Below, piece by piece: positions 61,790 through 64,000 of a stretch of 64,000 bases of DNA. The stretch lies in NCBI GenBank assembly GCA_964036665.1, contig OZ038531.1:18848168-18912167 (forward strand), read 5' to 3'. The notes below the pieces were generated by a model. The model searched no databases. It was not told the origin of the DNA and saw nothing but the letters and a program-made list of their open reading frames with translations. The position numbers and the translations under genes are program-made. Each line of letters opens with the position of its first letter. The stretch's first letter is position 1. This DNA is from Gordius sp. MW1. Its lineage: Eukaryota > Nematomorpha > Gordioida > Gordea > Gordiidae.

Positions 61790-62313
61790 ATTTATTTAAA
61801 TTTTGGCACATATACCCGTTTTTAAACTTAGTGATTTACCCAATTTATTAATTTACTGCATTTCATTCGGACCCATAATCACTAAAGGCCATAAATTCGG
61901 TCATTTTGTATTTGCTATGTTTAAAAATATATGATTGGAATTAAGCAAAAATATTAAACATTTTGTTAAATAAATATATGACTTGATAATTTACATAGTT
62001 TTAATTTAACGTTAAAAAGCCATAAAAAATAATATTTGCACAAAATTTTGCAGCTGTGGCAAAAGGGTGTCGCTTAACACCTCAATCTAATGACAAAATA
62101 TTTACTAAATTAATAAAACTAACTAAATCCTAAAAGGAAGCATGTGTCGTGTAGTACGTGTAGGAGAGAAATATTACCCACTTTAACGCCTTTGCGGTCC
62201 ATAAAGATTGTTTCATTCCCCAATCAAAAATCAAAGTGTAATAGATACGTTACGGGGTTTATAAAGCGCTATTTATATGCCAAGGTTAAAACTACATTTC
62301 TACCACCGCACAT
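61790..62313. other. No gene seen
   Basis: AT-rich. It contains a GCTATGCAATTTATTTAAAT fragment and a piece of the composite border (GGACCCATAATCACTAAAGG). Confidence 0.5.
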
Positions 62314-62321
62314 GTTTTAAT

Positions 62322-62770
62322 CATAAACTACATAGACTGCCCATGTCATATGTTCCATATGGCAAATTGTGTGTGAAATTTGCCTCCATTTTGATGAACA
62401 CTACCGTCCTATATCACATAATGGCGTTTTGCGCTCTGCCGTTTTGTTCGAACAGGAGAGGTAAAGAAAGGTTTTGATTCCATAAATAAGTAAGATATTA
62501 TAAAGTATATGATATTTTTAAAAAAATTTAGGTGTTCCTTTCATTTCAGGCCTGGAATGTTTTACTCATCTTATTTTTCTAAAAATATCATATATTTTGT
62601 AATATCTTACTTATTTATGGAATCAAAACCTTTTTTCTTTACCTCTCCTGTTCGAACAAAACGGCAGAGCGCAAAACGCCATTATGTGATATAGGACGGT
62701 AGTGTTCATCAAAATGGCGGAAAAAAACACACACATTTTATAACGTGATGAGCAGTCTATGTAGTCTATG
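62322..62770. mobile_element. 449-bp foldback hAT-type element, ~200-bp arms
   Basis: CATAAACTACATAGACTGC ... GCAGTCTATGTAGTCTATG, with an exact 8-bp duplication GTTTTAAT (62314-62321, 62771-62778). The arms of about 200 bases are nearly perfect inverted copies (e.g. AACAGGAGAGGTAAAGAAA / TTTCTTTACCTCTCCTGTT). The centre is about 50 bases. Confidence 0.93.
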
Positions 62771-62903
62771 GTTTTAATGAGGGCAGGGGGGGTGTTCTAA
62801 GGCATTTTACCCCCTTGGATTGCAATTTATATTAAATGATAACGCGCTATCTCTCGCTCTCTTTAGGATTTAGATTCGCGCCTATTATTTTTACTTATTT
62901 AAG

Positions 62904-63089
62904 GCAGTATTAGTAGCAATAGGGCTACAACAAATGTTTAATCAAGCGTGGCCGGATTTGATCAAAGAGCCTACTACCTTAGGCATTACCACCTTAGACA
63001 AATTTTTCGGCAACGATCGGAATATGTGTGTGCAGTTCACGGAAAACCACGAATCATCATTATCTATCCCACACTATAAGATCGATTAA
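62904..63089 (+). CDS. Possible terminal exon of an unrecognised gene
   Basis: After a TTTTTACTTATTTAAG acceptor the frame reads AVLVAIGLQQMFNQAWPDLI, GITTLDKFFG and SSLSIPHYKID before TAA. Composition is protein-like and less AT-rich than the surroundings. The preceding in-frame bases would add YYFYLFK, making a hydrophobic stretch that could be a membrane segment. No upstream exon was found and the family is not recognised. A chance open frame is possible. Confidence 0.35.
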   Translation, partial: AVLVAIGLQQMFNQAWPDLIKEPTTLGITTLDKFFGNDRNMCVQFTENHESSLSIPHYKID

Positions 63090-63708
63090 TTTAACGGGAT
63101 AGTGAGATATATATAGCAACGTAAAATGACATTTACTTTACCCTACCTCCTTCCTATCTTACCCTCTTATCAGCCCATCGCTGACTTTGCATTATTGATA
63201 TTCCCCCTTCCTATTATTAGTAGTAGTAGTAGTGTATGTATTTGTCAACTAAATCAATGTCGCGACATTAATCCTCATGAAATATCGCCTTTAAAAAATT
63301 GTTTCGGCTACTTTTGGTTTCGATACTATAATCTTTTATCGAATCCTAATAACTATTCAAAAGTCAAATCGATTTGAGATGACCGGCAACAATTGAATCT
63401 ATCATTCTGCCGACCTTGCCTTCTGGGTCGTTCATCTGTCACTTGTAATAGTCGGGGTTATGCACCTTTCTAAAGTTATTATCCTTTTGGAGGGTAAAAT
63501 ATTTAAATCAACGATTTTTTACCATCATGAAACTTTATTTAAACAAAATCCTACATATGATCCCTTCTTGATATTAATTTATTTCGTTAAAATGCTAACA
63601 TGACTTTTTAAATGACTTGACACTTGACATTATAAAAATTATAAAATATCAATGACTTTGAAACTTATAACCCATGATAAAAAAATTTCAAACTGTTTTA
63701 ACATTAAA
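63090..63708. other. No gene recognised
   Basis: AT-rich, with a short TAG/TAGTAG trinucleotide run near 63219-63232 and a C/T-rich patch at 63140-63210. Confidence 0.5.
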
Positions 63709-63985
63709 CACTTCAGAGGTCGGGTGGGGTTATAATGACCCCAAGCTGTTTAAAACTGCTGTACAAAACAAATTTGTTTGCTCTAATTCTAGGCATCAAA
63801 GTAAAACCACTTAATCAAATAGGCAAATTAATATATTAATGAACGTATAAGAGTTGAAATATTATTCTTGCAAATTTTGACAAGTTTATATTATAAAATA
63901 TCTAAGTTATAGCTATTTAAAGTTTGGGGTAATTATTACCCCAAATACCATCCGTGTTAGCATTTTTGACCCAACCTCTGAAGTG
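63709..63985. mobile_element. Terminal-inverted-repeat MITE
   Basis: CACTTCAGAGGTCGGGT ... ACCCAACCTCTGAAGTG ends enclose GGGGTTATAATGACCCC and GGGGTAATTATTACCCC hairpins. No clear target duplication, so the superfamily is undetermined. Confidence 0.65.
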
Positions 63986-64000
63986 ATGACGTTGATTTTT

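Larger units (their letters stand above)
57403..61790 (-). mobile_element. Composite satellite-bearing repeat, copy F, expanded
   Basis: Begins ATTGCTATGCAATTTATGGG immediately after copy E's hairpin. It contains the ACCAAGTTATTGGCGCCAGC block, two GGGCCTATGCATCTAT-type units and GAATGTCTTGTCACGC repeats, then a greatly expanded satellite array with a hAT insertion. It ends in the block CTCCCAACAATTCTGCAAAA without the usual right hairpin. Confidence 0.7.

Overview
This is an AT-rich (roughly 70% A+T by eye) animal nuclear genome window. It carries spliced genes with GT-AG introns, long non-coding stretches and very dense transposable elements. The G-protein gene has a protostome-type N-terminus, and the transposon content also points to an invertebrate, probably arthropod-like. 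I cannot name the species. A 200-base run of N (9957-10156) is an assembly gap. Two conserved genes are well supported, and a third is represented by one possible terminal exon. Layout, left to right: (1) About 930-14134, + strand: the 3' part of ELAC2, the long-form tRNase Z that trims tRNA 3' ends. I reconstructed eleven exons by matching splice phases and motifs. The gene runs off the left edge and one piece is lost in the N gap. Its first visible intron (5.7 kb) holds a dispersed repeat with inverted arms and a composite repeat. (2) 14.1-20.3 kb: intergenic, with old repeats and a GC-richer block near 15.6-16.2 kb. (3) 20.3-24.5 kb: a composite satellite-bearing repeat interrupted by a 2.6-kb hAT transposon. 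(4) 24.9-30 kb: a non-LTR retrotransposon (minus strand, reverse transcriptase plus restriction-like endonuclease, poly(A) tail), a decayed relative facing it, and zinc-knuckle remnants. (5) 30.6-37.1 kb: several short hAT-type elements with target duplications and another composite repeat (32.2-34.5 kb). (6) 39158-44897, minus strand: a complete eight-exon G protein alpha-q gene (353/354 aa). (7) 47.7-53.1 kb: further hAT-type elements and a minus-oriented composite repeat. (8) 55.2-61.8 kb: two more minus-oriented composite repeats. One contains at least 16 near-identical tandem copies of a ~129-bp satellite monomer, interrupted by a hAT deletion derivative. (9) 62.3-64 kb: a foldback element, the possible orphan exon and a terminal-inverted-repeat element. 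Two themes dominate. The first is hAT-superfamily transposons: I see at least seven different terminal-inverted-repeat families, most with clear 8-bp target duplications, and three still holding pieces of transposase. The second is a composite, tandem-repeat-bearing element about 2 kb or longer with hairpin motifs at both ends. It occurs at least five times in both orientations and resembles non-autonomous rolling-circle (Helentron-type) elements, although that classification is inference. ELAC2 and G-alpha-q are housekeeping/signalling genes with no evident functional link; they are simply neighbours separated by repeats.
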